From positions 124,001 through 188,000 of the forward strand of contig NZ_VCNP01000025.1 of NCBI RefSeq assembly GCF_006782915.1: a stretch of 64,000 nucleotides of DNA. The letters run 5' to 3'. A program made the position numbers and the translations under genes. Source of the DNA: Streptomyces calvus. GTDB taxonomy: Bacteria; Actinomycetota; Actinomycetes; Streptomycetales; Streptomycetaceae. Below, one piece after another: positions 1 through 9,147 of the stretch (within the stretch, counting starts at the first letter, position 1; every line of letters begins with the position of its first letter). The notes beneath the pieces are model-generated. The model was not told the DNA's origin. It searched no databases and saw only the letters and a program-made list of their open reading frames with translations.

Positions 1-211
1 GTACGTCAATGCGGCGCGCGCTCTTCCCATTTGGGAGCCGCAGACCCCTAGCCACGGAGCGTATCCGTAGTTTTACTATGAGTGACAGAAATGGGTCGGG
101 GTCCCGGGGACAGGAGCGCTGAGAGCGCGATAGCGTCACCGCTGAACCACGTAGCGCGTTACCCGGGGGCGAACCCGGCCCTGAAACGCTTGTACCACCT
201 TGGAGGTGAGG
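1..211 (+). promoter_or_regulatory. Upstream region of the prsH-sigH operon
   Basis: No gene is seen here. The stretch lies in front of the anti-sigma/sigma pair and should carry its promoters. An AGTGA motif (81-85) and a TCACC motif (136-140) resemble halves of BldD boxes; in S. coelicolor the sigH promoter is a known BldD target, but the 50-nt separation makes a single site doubtful. The ribosome site GGAGG at 202-206 fixes the start of prsH. No -10/-35 pair is claimed. Confidence 0.4.
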
Positions 212-625
212 GTGTCCCAGATCGCAGGCGAGCCCGCGACCCAGGACTTCGTGGAAGTCCGGCTGCCGGCCGCGGGGGCCTACCTGTCGGTGCTGCGTAC
301 GGCCACGGCCGGCCTCGCGGCCCGTTTGGACTTCACCCTCGACGAGATCGAGGACCTGCGCATCGCGGTCGACGAGGCCTGCGCGATCCTGCTCCAGCAG
401 GCCGTGCCGGGGTCGGTGCTCAGCTGTGTCTTCCGGCTCGTCGACGACTCGCTCGAGGTCACCGTCTCGGCCCCGACCACGGATGGTCACGCCCCTTCGC
501 GGGACACCTTCGCCTGGACCGTCCTGTCCGCGCTCGCGGGCAAGGTCTCCTCCGCCGTGGACGAGGACAGAACCGTTTCGATCAGCCTCTACAAACAGCG
601 CGGCGCGGGACCCGGGCCGGCGTGA
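212..625 (+). CDS. prsH: SigB-type anti-sigma factor (RsbW-like ATP-binding), PrsH/UshX homologue
   Basis: A protein of 137 aa with a GHKL/HATPase fold like RsbW and SpoIIAB, predicted to bind and hold a SigB-family sigma factor in the cytoplasm. The N-box-like segment EDLRIAVDEAC near residues 47-57 is typical of the family. The GTG start at 212 follows GGAGG with a 5-nt gap; an in-frame TTG at 200 has no ribosome site. The stop overlaps the GTG of the next gene by four bases (GTGA), so the two should be translationally coupled. Position beside sigH and wblE matches SCO5244 of S. coelicolor. The family assignment is firm; the name comes from synteny. Confidence 0.82.
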   Translation: MSQIAGEPATQDFVEVRLPAAGAYLSVLRTATAGLAARLDFTLDEIEDLRIAVDEACAILLQQAVPGSVLSCVFRLVDDSLEVTVSAPTTDGHAPSRDTFAWTVLSALAGKVSSAVDEDRTVSISLYKQRGAGPGPA

Positions 626-1773
626 GGAAAGAGGACGGGCCGGTGCGGGACGAAGAACGCGGCACACGGGAGCTGCCGGCCGAGCGCGTGCCGGACGGCA
701 TCGACGGCATCCCCGAGCAGGCCCGGCCGCATCCGGAGGACGACTCCACGGAGGCCGTCTCCCCGGGCGGCGGGCAGGCCGGTGGTGCCGCGCGGAGCAG
801 GCCGCCGGCCGGGGCTGCTCCCGGCCACGGGGGCGTCCCCGCCCGGGCGGAGCCGACGGCGGGGGACGAGGCGAGCGCTCGGGGAAGGGCGACGGGCGGG
901 ACGATGAGCGAGCACGAGCGACACGCCGAGGACGAGGCGCCGCGGGTGCCCGGTGCGCAGAGCGCGCGGCGCGCCCCGGGCGCGCCCGGCACCCAGGGCG
1001 GGCACGCGCACCACGACCCGCACGACCGCAGCGGGGCGCGCGCCCTGTTCCTCGAACTGCGCACCCTGCAGGACGGCACTCCCGAGTACGCGGAGCTGCG
1101 CAACCGGCTGGTGCGCATGCACCTGCCGCTCGTCGAGCACCTCGCGCGCCGCTTCCGCAACCGCGGCGAGCCGCTGGACGACCTCACCCAGGTCGCCACC
1201 ATCGGGCTGATCAAGTCGGTCGACCGCTTCGACCCGGACCGCGGTGTGGAGTTCTCCACGTACGCGACCCCGACGGTCGTCGGTGAGATCAAGCGGCACT
1301 TCCGGGACAAGGGCTGGGCGGTGCGCGTGCCCCGCCGGCTCCAGGAGCTGCGCCTGGCGCTCACCACGGCCACGGCGGAGCTGTCCCAGCTGCACGGCCG
1401 CTCCCCCACGGTGCACGAGCTGGCCGAGAAGCTGGCCATCTCCGAGGAGGAGGTCCTGGAGGGTCTGGAGTCCGCCAACGCGTACTCCACGCTGTCCCTG
1501 GACGTCCCCGACACCGACGACGAGTCCCCCGCGGTCGCCGACACCCTCGGCGCGGAGGACGAGGCGCTGGAGGGCGTGGAGTACCGGGAGTCCCTCAAGC
1601 CGCTGCTGGAGGACCTGCCGCCGCGCGAGAAGCGGATCCTGCTGCTGCGCTTCTTCGGCAACATGACCCAGTCGCAGATCGCGCAGGAGGTCGGCATCTC
1701 GCAGATGCACGTCTCCCGGCTGCTGGCCCGTACCCTGGCCCAGCTGCGGGAGAAGCTGCTCGTGGAGGAGTGA
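622..1773 (+). CDS. sigH: SigB/SigF-family RNA polymerase sigma factor, SigH homologue
   Basis: Stress and development sigma factor of the SigB group. The GTG at 622 overlaps the prsH stop and gives 383 aa; an internal ATG at 904 gives 289 aa. The first ~125 residues are low-complexity and charged. Sigma region 2 follows (LVEHLARRF, LDDLTQVATIGLIKSVDRFDP), then region 3 and a region 4 helix-turn-helix (TQSQIAQEVGISQMHVSRL) near the C-terminus. S. coelicolor SigH is reported to occur as long and short forms, which fits the two starts. The partner anti-sigma is the upstream gene. The same frame stays open back to position 82 through prsH; that part is treated as shadow. Confidence 0.85.
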   Translation: MRKEDGPVRDEERGTRELPAERVPDGIDGIPEQARPHPEDDSTEAVSPGGGQAGGAARSRPPAGAAPGHGGVPARAEPTAGDEASARGRATGGTMSEHERHAEDEAPRVPGAQSARRAPGAPGTQGGHAHHDPHDRSGARALFLELRTLQDGTPEYAELRNRLVRMHLPLVEHLARRFRNRGEPLDDLTQVATIGLIKSVDRFDPDRGVEFSTYATPTVVGEIKRHFRDKGWAVRVPRRLQELRLALTTATAELSQLHGRSPTVHELAEKLAISEEEVLEGLESANAYSTLSLDVPDTDDESPAVADTLGAEDEALEGVEYRESLKPLLEDLPPREKRILLLRFFGNMTQSQIAQEVGISQMHVSRLLARTLAQLREKLLVEE

Positions 1774-1829
1774 CGGGCGCGCAGGAATGACCCGGCGCTC
1801 CGCGTGGCCGCCGCGGTCCGGCCCGGGCG

Positions 1830-2270
1830 CTACTTCTGCGCGTTCCCGGGTCCGCGGATGCCGAGGGCCCGGGTCGTCTCGGGGTTGATCAGCAGCACGA
1901 GCGCGGTGACGGCCACGACGGCGAGCACGATCCCGGCCGGGATGGCCACGCTGTCGGAGCGCAGCAGGTTGTACGCCACCGGCAGCGCCATGATCTGCGT
2001 GATCACGGCGGGGCCCCGGCTCCAGCTCCGCCGAGCGAACAGTCCCCGCGCGGCGATCAGCGGCAGCAGCGCGAGCGCGATCAGCGTCACCCCGCCGGTG
2101 ACGGCCTGACTGCGGTCGTCGGGCTCGCCCGCGATGCCGAGGACCAGCATCCAGACCCCTCCGGCCACCAGCGCGAGCCCTTCCAGCGCGGCCAGCGCCG
2201 CGGCGTACGTGAGGCGGCGCGGGCGGGGGCCGGTGGTGTCCGGGGCGGTGGTGCTCTGCTCACTGCTCAC
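1830..2270 (-). CDS. Conserved small integral membrane protein
   Basis: A protein of 146 aa from the GTG at 2270 (V-S-S-E-Q); a second GTG at 2297 would add nine residues. After a polar N-terminus of about 20 residues there are four hydrophobic stretches (ALEGLALVAGGVWMLVLG, VTLIALALLPLIAARGLF, AVITQIMALPVAYNLL, GIVLAVVAVTALVLLINP), so it is most likely a four-helix membrane protein. It is convergent with sigH and divergent from the lipid kinase gene. It occupies the place of SCO5242 in S. coelicolor. Function not recognised; no catalytic motif is visible. Confidence 0.72.
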   Translation of the reverse strand: MSSEQSTTAPDTTGPRPRRLTYAAALAALEGLALVAGGVWMLVLGIAGEPDDRSQAVTGGVTLIALALLPLIAARGLFARRSWSRGPAVITQIMALPVAYNLLRSDSVAIPAGIVLAVVAVTALVLLINPETTRALGIRGPGNAQK

Positions 2271-2587
2271 CCCAGAAGGGTAGCCCTCGCACCGCACGCG
2301 CCCGTGGCGAGGTCACACCCGAGCCGGGCACCTCCGACGGCGCGGTCGCCCTTGCGTCGGGCACCGCCGCAGCGAGGGGGCCCTCGTCGTAGTCCCCAGG
2401 TGGCGAGGCCCGCGTCCCCGACGTACCCACCGGTGGCGCGGTCACGCCCGTCCGCGCGAGGCGCTTCCGCGGCGCGGTCGTACGTCCCGTCCCGCGCACC
2501 CTCGGTGCGGTTCACGCCCTCCGTCGTGCGGGTTGCCGAACCGCCTCGGTCTGGGCCAGGTACCACTCAGTAGGTACGCTGCACGTC

Positions 2588-3556
2588 ATGCGTGCACTTC
2601 TCGTGGTCAATCCGGCGGCAACCACCACAAGTGCGCGCACGCGCGATGTGTTGATCCATGCGCTCGCCAGCGAGATGAAACTGGAAGCGGTCACCACCGA
2701 GTACCGGGGCCACGCACGCGACCTGGGCCGGCAGGCCGCGGAGAGCGACGACGTCGACCTGGTGGTGGCCCTGGGCGGGGACGGCACGGTCAACGAGGTG
2801 GTCAACGGTCTGCTGCACGCCGGCCCCGATCCGGAGCACCTGCCCGGCCTCGCCGTGGTCCCGGGCGGCTCGACCAATGTCTTCGCCCGTGCGCTGGGAC
2901 TGCCGAACCAGCCGGTGGAGGCCACCGGCGTCCTGCTCGACGCGCTGCGCGAGGGCCGTGAGCGCACGGTGGGCCTCGGTCTGACCTCGGGCACGCCGGG
3001 CACGGAGGACGAGGCCGTGCCCTCCCGGTGGTTCACCTTCAACGCGGGCCTCGGCTTCGACGCCGGTGTGGTCGGCCGGGTCGAGCAGCAGCGGGAGCGC
3101 GGCAGGAAGTCCACCCACGCGCTGTACATGCGCCAGGTCGTCCGTCAGCTGATCGGCGAGCCGCACCGCCGGCGCGGAACGATCACCTTGGAGCACCCGG
3201 GCGAGGAACCGGTCAGTGACCTTGTTCTCTCCATAGTCTCGAACACCTCGCCGTGGACGTTTCTCGGCAATCGCCCGATCTACGCGTCACCTAAGGCCTC
3301 GTTCGATACGGGCCTCGACCTCTTCGGTCTGAGCCGCATGTCCACCGCCGCGGTTGCCCGGTATGGCACCCAGTTGCTCACTTCGTCCCCGGAGCGCGGA
3401 CCGCGGGGCAAGCATGCGGTCTCGCGGCACGATCTGACGCGCTTCACCTTGCATTCGAAGGTGCCGCTGCCCCTCCAGATGGACGGTGACCACCTGGGGC
3501 TGCGCACGAGCGTGACGTTCACAGGTGTACGCCGTGCACTGCGTGTGATTGTGTGA
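2588..3556 (+). CDS. Diacylglycerol/lipid kinase family protein (YegS/DagK type)
   Basis: A protein of 322 aa of the DAGK catalytic family, predicted to phosphorylate diacylglycerol or a sphingoid-like lipid at the inner membrane face using ATP. It begins with the family strand RALLVVNPAA, followed by the nucleotide-binding signature VALGGDGTVNEVVNGL around residues 60-76 and PGGSTNVFARALG around 96-108. The C-terminal beta domain ends with the PLQMDGDHLG motif typical of the family. It is full length. The ATG at 2588 is the only good start. It is monocistronic between a divergent membrane gene and wblE. Lipid substrate cannot be told from sequence. Confidence 0.88.
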   Translation: MRALLVVNPAATTTSARTRDVLIHALASEMKLEAVTTEYRGHARDLGRQAAESDDVDLVVALGGDGTVNEVVNGLLHAGPDPEHLPGLAVVPGGSTNVFARALGLPNQPVEATGVLLDALREGRERTVGLGLTSGTPGTEDEAVPSRWFTFNAGLGFDAGVVGRVEQQRERGRKSTHALYMRQVVRQLIGEPHRRRGTITLEHPGEEPVSDLVLSIVSNTSPWTFLGNRPIYASPKASFDTGLDLFGLSRMSTAAVARYGTQLLTSSPERGPRGKHAVSRHDLTRFTLHSKVPLPLQMDGDHLGLRTSVTFTGVRRALRVIV

Positions 3557-3873
3557 GCAGAAAGGGCCAAAGTCCTTTCACTCGAACGTTTAGGCCAGGG
3601 TCCACCCCATGGAAGTACGGCTGTGACCTAGTCGACACCGAAGAATCAAAAAAAACTTTCCGGAAGGGGTTGTATCCGTCGCCGAGGTTTGCGAGTCTCT
3701 ACATGGCGATCGGGACGGCCCGCAACACCGGCCTCAACAGATCACCGGAACCCCTCTTCAAACCCCTGGACCTCGCCAGCGAACCTGGCGGGCGGCCCTT
3801 CCGTTGTTGAGGGATTCGTGAAAGCGTTCACATTCACAAGCACCTGCAGTAATACCAAGGAGAGGTAGCAGCC
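3557..3873 (+). promoter_or_regulatory. wblE upstream region
   Basis: A 317-bp gap without a gene. It holds an A8 run at 3648-3655, uncommon in this GC-rich DNA, and a short dyad GTGAA-agcg-TTCAC at 3818-3831, about 42 bp before the wblE start, followed by another ATTCAC. The ribosome site AAGGAGAGG ends about 9 bases before the ATG. The dyad is a possible operator; its regulator is unknown. Confidence 0.45.
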
Positions 3874-4131
3874 ATGGACTGGCGTCACAACGCCGTTTGC
3901 CGCGAGGAAGACCCCGAGCTCTTCTTCCCCATCGGCAACACCGGTCCCGCGCTGCTGCAGATCGAGGAAGCCAAGGCCGTCTGCCGTCGCTGCCCGGTGA
4001 TCGAGCAGTGCCTGCAGTGGGCGCTCGAGTCCGGTCAGGACTCCGGCGTCTGGGGTGGTCTCAGCGAGGACGAGCGTCGCGCGATGAAGCGCCGCGCCGC
4101 CCGCAACCGGGCCCGTCAGGCCTCCGCCTGA
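3874..4131 (+). CDS. wblE: WhiB-family iron-sulfur regulator WblE (WhiB1 orthologue)
   Basis: An 85-aa Wbl protein. Cysteines 9, 37, 40 and 46 form the C-x(n)-C-x2-C-x5-C pattern that binds a [4Fe-4S] cluster. GVWGG at 58-62 is the family turn that contacts region 4 of the principal sigma factor, and a basic C-terminus (KRRAARNRARQ) should contact DNA. Length and sequence fit WblE (SCO5240) and mycobacterial WhiB1, which also sits beside a PdtaS gene. A strong ribosome site (AAGGAGAGG) supports the ATG. A hairpin terminator follows at 4299-4330. Assignment to WblE rather than another Wbl rests on similarity and synteny. Confidence 0.93.
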   Translation: MDWRHNAVCREEDPELFFPIGNTGPALLQIEEAKAVCRRCPVIEQCLQWALESGQDSGVWGGLSEDERRAMKRRAARNRARQASA

Positions 4132-4239
4132 CAACCCCACCCCCTGCTGCTGACAGCCTGAGCTTGGCGGCGCGTGTGCCTGACGGCATCACTCCGTAGA
4201 CAGCGCGTACGCATCTCCCGCCCCCGAGCCGCAGCGCGC

Positions 4240-4281
4240 GGTTCCCCCCGAGGTCTCGACTCCGCTCGAGCAGGGGGACCC
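4240..4281. repeat. Streptomyces intergenic repeat-like inverted sequence
   Basis: The stretch GGTTCCCCCC...CTCGACTCCGCTCGAG...CAGGGGGACCCC carries nested imperfect inverted repeats. It resembles a short repeat often found between Streptomyces genes. It lies between the wblE stop and its terminator. No gene is present. Confidence 0.45.
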
Positions 4282-4298
4282 CGAAGCAACGAGCATCA

Positions 4299-4330
4299 GC
4301 CCCGGACCCTCACCCGGTCCGGGGCCTTTT
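4299..4330 (+). terminator. Intrinsic terminator after wblE
   Basis: A perfect 10-bp stem (GCCCCGGACC / GGTCCGGGGC) with a 7-nt loop is followed by TTTT at 4327-4330. Confidence 0.85.
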
Positions 4331-4366
4331 GCTGTGCCGCGCCGCCCTCGCCTGTCCGGGCTCCGC

Positions 4367-5833
4367 TCACTTGTCGGACTGCACCGGAATGTCCAGGATC
4401 ACCCTGGTCCCCCGCTCCGGAGCCGGGACCATGTCGAAGGTCCCCCCCAACTCGCCCTCCACCAGGGTCCGTACGATCTGCAGGCCGAGATTGCCCGCGG
4501 TGTGCGGATCGAACCCCTCGGGCAGACCCACGCCGTCGTCCTGCACGGTGACCAGCAGGCGGGCCTCCTTGGTGGTGCCGCCACGGACCGCCGACACCTC
4601 GACGCTGCCGGTCTCGCCCTCGCGGAAGCCGTGCTCCAGGGCGTTCTGCAGGATCTCGGTCAGCACCATCGACAACGGAGTGGCGACCTCCGCGTCGAGG
4701 ATGCCGAAGCGGCCCGTGCGCCGGCCGGTCACCTTGCCCGGTGAGATCTCGGCCACCATCGCCAGGACACGGTCGGCGATCTCGTCGAACTCCACACGCT
4801 CGTCCAGGTTCTGGGACAGCGTCTCGTGCACGATCGCGATCGACCCCACCCGCCGCACGGCCTCCTCCAGCGCCGCGCGACCGCGCTCGGAACCGATCCG
4901 CCGGGCCTGCAGACGCAGCAGGGCCGCCACCGTCTGCAGGTTGTTCTTCACCCGGTGGTGGATCTCCCGGATGGTCGCGTCCTTGGTGATCAACTCGCGT
5001 TCGCGGCGGCGAAGTTCGGTGACGTCGCGGAGCAACACCAGCGACCCGATGCGCGTCCCCTTCGGCTTCAGCGGGATCGCCCGGAACTGGATCACCCCGT
5101 CGTGCGCCTCGATCTCGAACTCGCGCGGCGCCCAGCCGCTGGCGACCTTGGCCAGCGCCTCGTCCACCGGGCCGCGGGAGGGCGCCAGTTCGGCGGTGGT
5201 CCGGCCGAGGTGATGGCCCACCAGGTCGGCGGCCAGACCCATGCGGTGGTACGCGGACAGGGCGTTCGGGGAGGCGTACTGCACGATGCCGTCGGCGTCG
5301 AGCCGGATCAGTCCGTCACCGACGCGGGGCGAGGCGTCCATCTCCAGCTGCTGGTTCGCGAACGGGAAGGCACCGGCCGCGATCATCTGCGCGAGGTCGG
5401 AGGCGCTCTGGAGGTAGGTGAGCTCCAGCCGGCTCGGGGTGCGCACGGTGAGCAGGTTGGTGTTGCGCGCGATCACTCCGAGGACACGCCCCTCGCGCCG
5501 TACGGGGATCGACTCGACCCGTACGGGAACCTCCTCGCGCCACTCCGGGTCGCCCTCGCGCACGATGCGCCCCTCGTCCAGCGCCGCGTCCAGCATCGGC
5601 CGGCGGCCGCGCGGGACGAGGTGGCCGACCATGTCGTCCTGGTAGGAGGTGGGTCCGGTGTTGGGCCGCATCTGGGCGACGGACACATAGCGGGTGCCGT
5701 CGCGGGTGGGGACCCACAGGACCAGGTCGGCGAAGGAGAGGTCGGAGAGCAGCTGCCACTCCGAGACCAGCAGGTGGAGCCACTCGAGGTCGGTGTCGTC
5801 GAGAGCGGTGTGCTGGCGTACGAGTTCGTTCAT
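4367..5833 (-). CDS. pdtaS: Soluble sensor histidine kinase, PdtaS-like (GAF-PAS-HisKA_2)
   Basis: A 488-aa kinase with no membrane segment. Residues ~1-150 look like the GAF-like sensor of PdtaS, and ~170-275 are a PAS domain. The phosphoacceptor helix EIHHRVKNNLQ has its histidine at 292 or 293, the HisKA_2 type, and is followed by a HATPase_c domain with EILQNALEHGF, DDGVGLPEGF and GNLGLQIVRTL. In M. tuberculosis PdtaS (Rv3220c) lies next to whiB1 and signals to the antiterminator PdtaR; the same neighbourhood is seen here with wblE. No response regulator is adjacent, so the partner must be elsewhere. The ATG at 5833 starts MNELV; the ribosome site is weak. Confidence 0.88.
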   Translation of the reverse strand: MNELVRQHTALDDTDLEWLHLLVSEWQLLSDLSFADLVLWVPTRDGTRYVSVAQMRPNTGPTSYQDDMVGHLVPRGRRPMLDAALDEGRIVREGDPEWREEVPVRVESIPVRREGRVLGVIARNTNLLTVRTPSRLELTYLQSASDLAQMIAAGAFPFANQQLEMDASPRVGDGLIRLDADGIVQYASPNALSAYHRMGLAADLVGHHLGRTTAELAPSRGPVDEALAKVASGWAPREFEIEAHDGVIQFRAIPLKPKGTRIGSLVLLRDVTELRRRERELITKDATIREIHHRVKNNLQTVAALLRLQARRIGSERGRAALEEAVRRVGSIAIVHETLSQNLDERVEFDEIADRVLAMVAEISPGKVTGRRTGRFGILDAEVATPLSMVLTEILQNALEHGFREGETGSVEVSAVRGGTTKEARLLVTVQDDGVGLPEGFDPHTAGNLGLQIVRTLVEGELGGTFDMVPAPERGTRVILDIPVQSDK

Positions 5834-6074
5834 GGAGGGCACGTCAGCGAGCGTACCCGGCGGTCGGTGCGGCCCCGGAAACACCCGCGGGCCGCGGCGC
5901 CTGAGAGGGACCCTCAACCCTCCCGGCACCGCAGCCCGGAGCAATATCGGCCGGTGGGGTGTGCGGTCCCGGTCGGCCGAGGATGAGGAACCGGGGCAGT
6001 CAGGGCAGAGAGCTCCGGGTCCTCGGTCCGCCTTCCTGTGCGGGGAAGGCAGGCTTCTGTGTCCTGCTACGCAT

Positions 6075-6090
6075 TGTGGACTAGACCACT
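6075..6090. promoter_or_regulatory. Putative DasR-responsive element (dre)
   Basis: TGTGGACTAGACCACT matches the DasR palindrome (ACTGGTCTAGACCACT-like) closely. It is one of three such sites in 2 kb. It lies about 240 bp upstream of the kinase start and 145 bp beyond the TetR stop, so its target gene is not obvious. Confidence 0.7.
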
Positions 6091-6198
6091 GTCCGTGTAA
6101 ATGCGTTGAACGCTGTTGTTTTTTCTCGCGGTCTGTCGCACCGCCCGGCTCACCGGACGTGCGGATCGCGGGTGTCCGGATCGCTGGACGTCACCTCA

Positions 6199-6226
6199 CC
6201 GGACGTCCGCATCAGTGGACGTCCGG
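6199..6226. promoter_or_regulatory. Perfect 10-bp inverted repeat (operator or terminator)
   Basis: CCGGACGTCC - 8 nt - GGACGTCCGG is an exact dyad, with two copies of the palindrome GGACGTCC 16 bp apart. It lies 8 bases after the TetR stop codon. It could be a TetR-type operator or a hairpin terminator without a U-run. Confidence 0.5.
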
Positions 6227-6234
6227 CACGCAGC

Positions 6235-6885
6235 CTAACCCGTGGGGCCGCCGTCGCGGGGCCAGACGGTCATGGACATCCGGGCGAGCGACTCCAGCGC
6301 CTCCCGGGCCGCTCCGTCCCGCGCCTGCTGCGACATGCCCTGGATCACCGCGCCGGTGTGGCGGGCGAGCGCGGCGGCGTCGGTGTCCGCGGGCAGCACC
6401 CCGGCATCGATGTCGGCGCGGATCCGGCTCTCCAGGGCGGCGAGGGCGGCCAGGCGGCGTTCCCGCAGGGAGCGCTCCACCTCGGCGTTCGAGCAGTTGG
6501 CGGCGGCGTGGGCGACGAGCGAACCGCGCGGCCGGCCGGGTTCGGTGTACGCGGCGGCGGCCTCCCGCAGCATCCGCTCGACGGCCGCCCGGGCGGTCGG
6601 CTCCTCCGCGAGGGCCCGGTCGGCGAAGGAGCCGTAGCGTGCCATGTAGACCGCGACGGCCTCGTCGAACAGGGAGCGCTTGTCGCCGAAGGCGGCGTAG
6701 AGACTCGGGGCGCCGATGTCCATGGCGCGGGTGAGGTCGGCGACCGAGGTGACCTCGTAGCCGTGCTCCCAGAAGGCCAGGAGCGCCTTCTCCAGTGCGG
6801 CCTCCCGGTCGAAGGAGCGGGGACGGCCGCGCGGCCGGGGCACGGCGGCCCGGGCCACGTCCCGTGGTGCTCCCACGTCGTCCAC
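6235..6885 (-). CDS. TetR-family transcriptional regulator
   Basis: A 216-aa regulator. The N-terminal helix-turn-helix reads RSFDREAALEKALLAFWEHGYEVTSVADLTRAMDIGAPSLYAAFGDKRSLF in the usual TetR layout (residues ~20-70; shown by its key blocks FWEHGYE and SLYAAFGDK). The rest is an all-helical ligand domain of the type found in AcrR-like proteins. The GTG at 6885 has an AGGAGG seven bases upstream; a GTG at 6915 is less likely. It is divergent from nagB with a shared 323-bp upstream region. Its ligand and target genes are not visible here. There is no sign of truncation. Confidence 0.85.
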   Translation of the reverse strand: MDDVGAPRDVARAAVPRPRGRPRSFDREAALEKALLAFWEHGYEVTSVADLTRAMDIGAPSLYAAFGDKRSLFDEAVAVYMARYGSFADRALAEEPTARAAVERMLREAAAAYTEPGRPRGSLVAHAAANCSNAEVERSLRERRLAALAALESRIRADIDAGVLPADTDAAALARHTGAVIQGMSQQARDGAAREALESLARMSMTVWPRDGGPTG

Positions 6886-7208
6886 GCAGCCTCCTCCCCC
6901 GGCGCTCCGCTTCACGGACCTGCACCCGGCAGGGCTTTTATAGCGGGCGCCGCGGGCACTGGAAAAGGGCGTCGGGGTCGAGCGGCCCGGACCGTCGGGG
7001 CGACCGCCCGGACGCGTCGGAGCCGTCGTCCCCGAAGGTCGCGACCGTCCTGCCGGGGCCGTGGAAACCGACCGCCCGGGCTCGTCGGGACCGCTTCCCT
7101 GGGCCCCGGCGGGCGGCTCTGTTAGGTTAAGATTGGTCTAAACCACTAGGGCCCACCCTCCCGGGTCCAGTCCCAGTCGAGTCCTTCGAGAAGATCGGCA
7201 GGCCCACC
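6886..7208. promoter_or_regulatory. Divergent promoter region between tetR and nagB
   Basis: A 323-bp region with no gene. It holds the nagB DasR operator at 7132-7147 and the ribosome site of the TetR gene. The middle part is rich in short GACCG/CGTCGG repeats with no clear long dyad. Confidence 0.5.
7132..7147. promoter_or_regulatory. DasR-responsive element upstream of nagB
   Basis: ATTGGTCTAAACCACT fits the DasR operator consensus and lies 61 bp before the nagB start. DasR represses nagB in Streptomyces until glucosamine-6-phosphate releases it, so this is the expected place and sequence. Confidence 0.88.
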
Positions 7209-7994
7209 GTGGAAGTTGTCATCGTTGCGGACGCCGAGGCGGGCGGCGAGCTCATCGCCGAGGCCATGGCGCAGCTGCTGCGGCGCAAGCCCGACGCCCT
7301 GCTGGGCGTGGCCACCGGCTCCACACCGCTGCCCGTCTACCAGGCACTGACGGCCAAGGTCCGCTCCGGTGCCGTGGACGTCTCGCGGGCGCGGATCGCC
7401 CAGCTCGACGAGTACGTGGGGCTGCCCGCCGAGCACCCCGAGTCCTACCGTTCGGTGCTCCGGCGCGAGGTGCTGGAGCCGCTCGGCATCCCGATGGACG
7501 CGTTCATGGGCCCCGACGGCACCGCCGAGGACGTGCAGGGTGCGTGCGAGGCGTACGACAGGCGGCTGGCGGAGGCCGGCGGTGTCGACCTCCAGCTCCT
7601 CGGCATCGGCACGGACGGGCACATCGGGTTCAACGAGCCGTGCTCCTCGCTCGCCTCCCGCACCCGGATCAAGACGCTGACCGAGCAGACCCGCGTGGAC
7701 AACGCGCGCTTCTTCGACGGCGACATCGACCAGGTCCCGCACCACGTCATCACCCAGGGCATCGGCACCATCCTGGAGGCCCGCCACCTGGTGCTGCTGG
7801 CCACCGGCGAGGGCAAGGCCGACGCGGTCGCGGCGACCGTCGAGGGACCGGTGGCGGCGGTCTGCCCGGCGTCCGCGCTCCAGCTGCACCCGCACGCCAC
7901 GGTGGTCGTCGACGAGGCCGCCGCCGCCAAGCTGAAGCTCGCCGACTACTTCCGGCACACCTACGCCAACAAGCCCGAGTGGCAGGGCATCTGA
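7209..7994 (+). CDS. nagB: Glucosamine-6-phosphate deaminase
   Basis: A 261-aa cytoplasmic enzyme converting glucosamine-6-phosphate to fructose-6-phosphate and ammonia, the last step in feeding N-acetylglucosamine into glycolysis. Family motifs are present: LLGVATGSTPLPVY (phosphate-binding loop, ~residues 31-44), QLDEYVGL with the catalytic aspartate, GIGTDGHIGFNEP with the catalytic histidine near 139, and SALQLHPHATVVVDEAAA near the C-terminus. The GTG start gives the standard length. A DasR site precedes it and dasR follows 171 bp downstream in the same direction. The product's substrate is also the DasR effector, so enzyme and regulator form a natural feedback pair. Confidence 0.96.
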   Translation: MEVVIVADAEAGGELIAEAMAQLLRRKPDALLGVATGSTPLPVYQALTAKVRSGAVDVSRARIAQLDEYVGLPAEHPESYRSVLRREVLEPLGIPMDAFMGPDGTAEDVQGACEAYDRRLAEAGGVDLQLLGIGTDGHIGFNEPCSSLASRTRIKTLTEQTRVDNARFFDGDIDQVPHHVITQGIGTILEARHLVLLATGEGKADAVAATVEGPVAAVCPASALQLHPHATVVVDEAAAAKLKLADYFRHTYANKPEWQGI

Positions 7995-8930
<936 letters not shown>

Positions 8931-9147
8931 CCCCGCACGGGTCCGCCGCCGAGCCGCCCCCGAGGCCCTCCCCGATCCGGATGAATCCGGCGAAGCGGGC
9001 GTTCGGCAAAGGTTTCGTTGCTGTTGCCTCTCGGTTGAGCGGCGCCTGGGTACCGCTATGCGGACGAGGGGTTACCAGCGCACCGCACCCTGACCTACAT
9101 TTCCGCGCATTACCGCCGGTGATCAGTGAGGGGACGGGAGCCGTCAG

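Larger units (their letters stand above)
5834..6234. promoter_or_regulatory. Kinase upstream region with a DasR-like site and repeated GGACGT motifs
   Basis: A 401-bp gap without a convincing gene, between the 3' end of the TetR gene and the 5' end of the kinase gene. It contains a DasR-type operator at 6075-6090, a run of six T at about 6118-6123, and a cluster of GGACGT motifs at 6155, 6186, 6201 and 6217 ending in a perfect 28-bp dyad. Confidence 0.6.
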
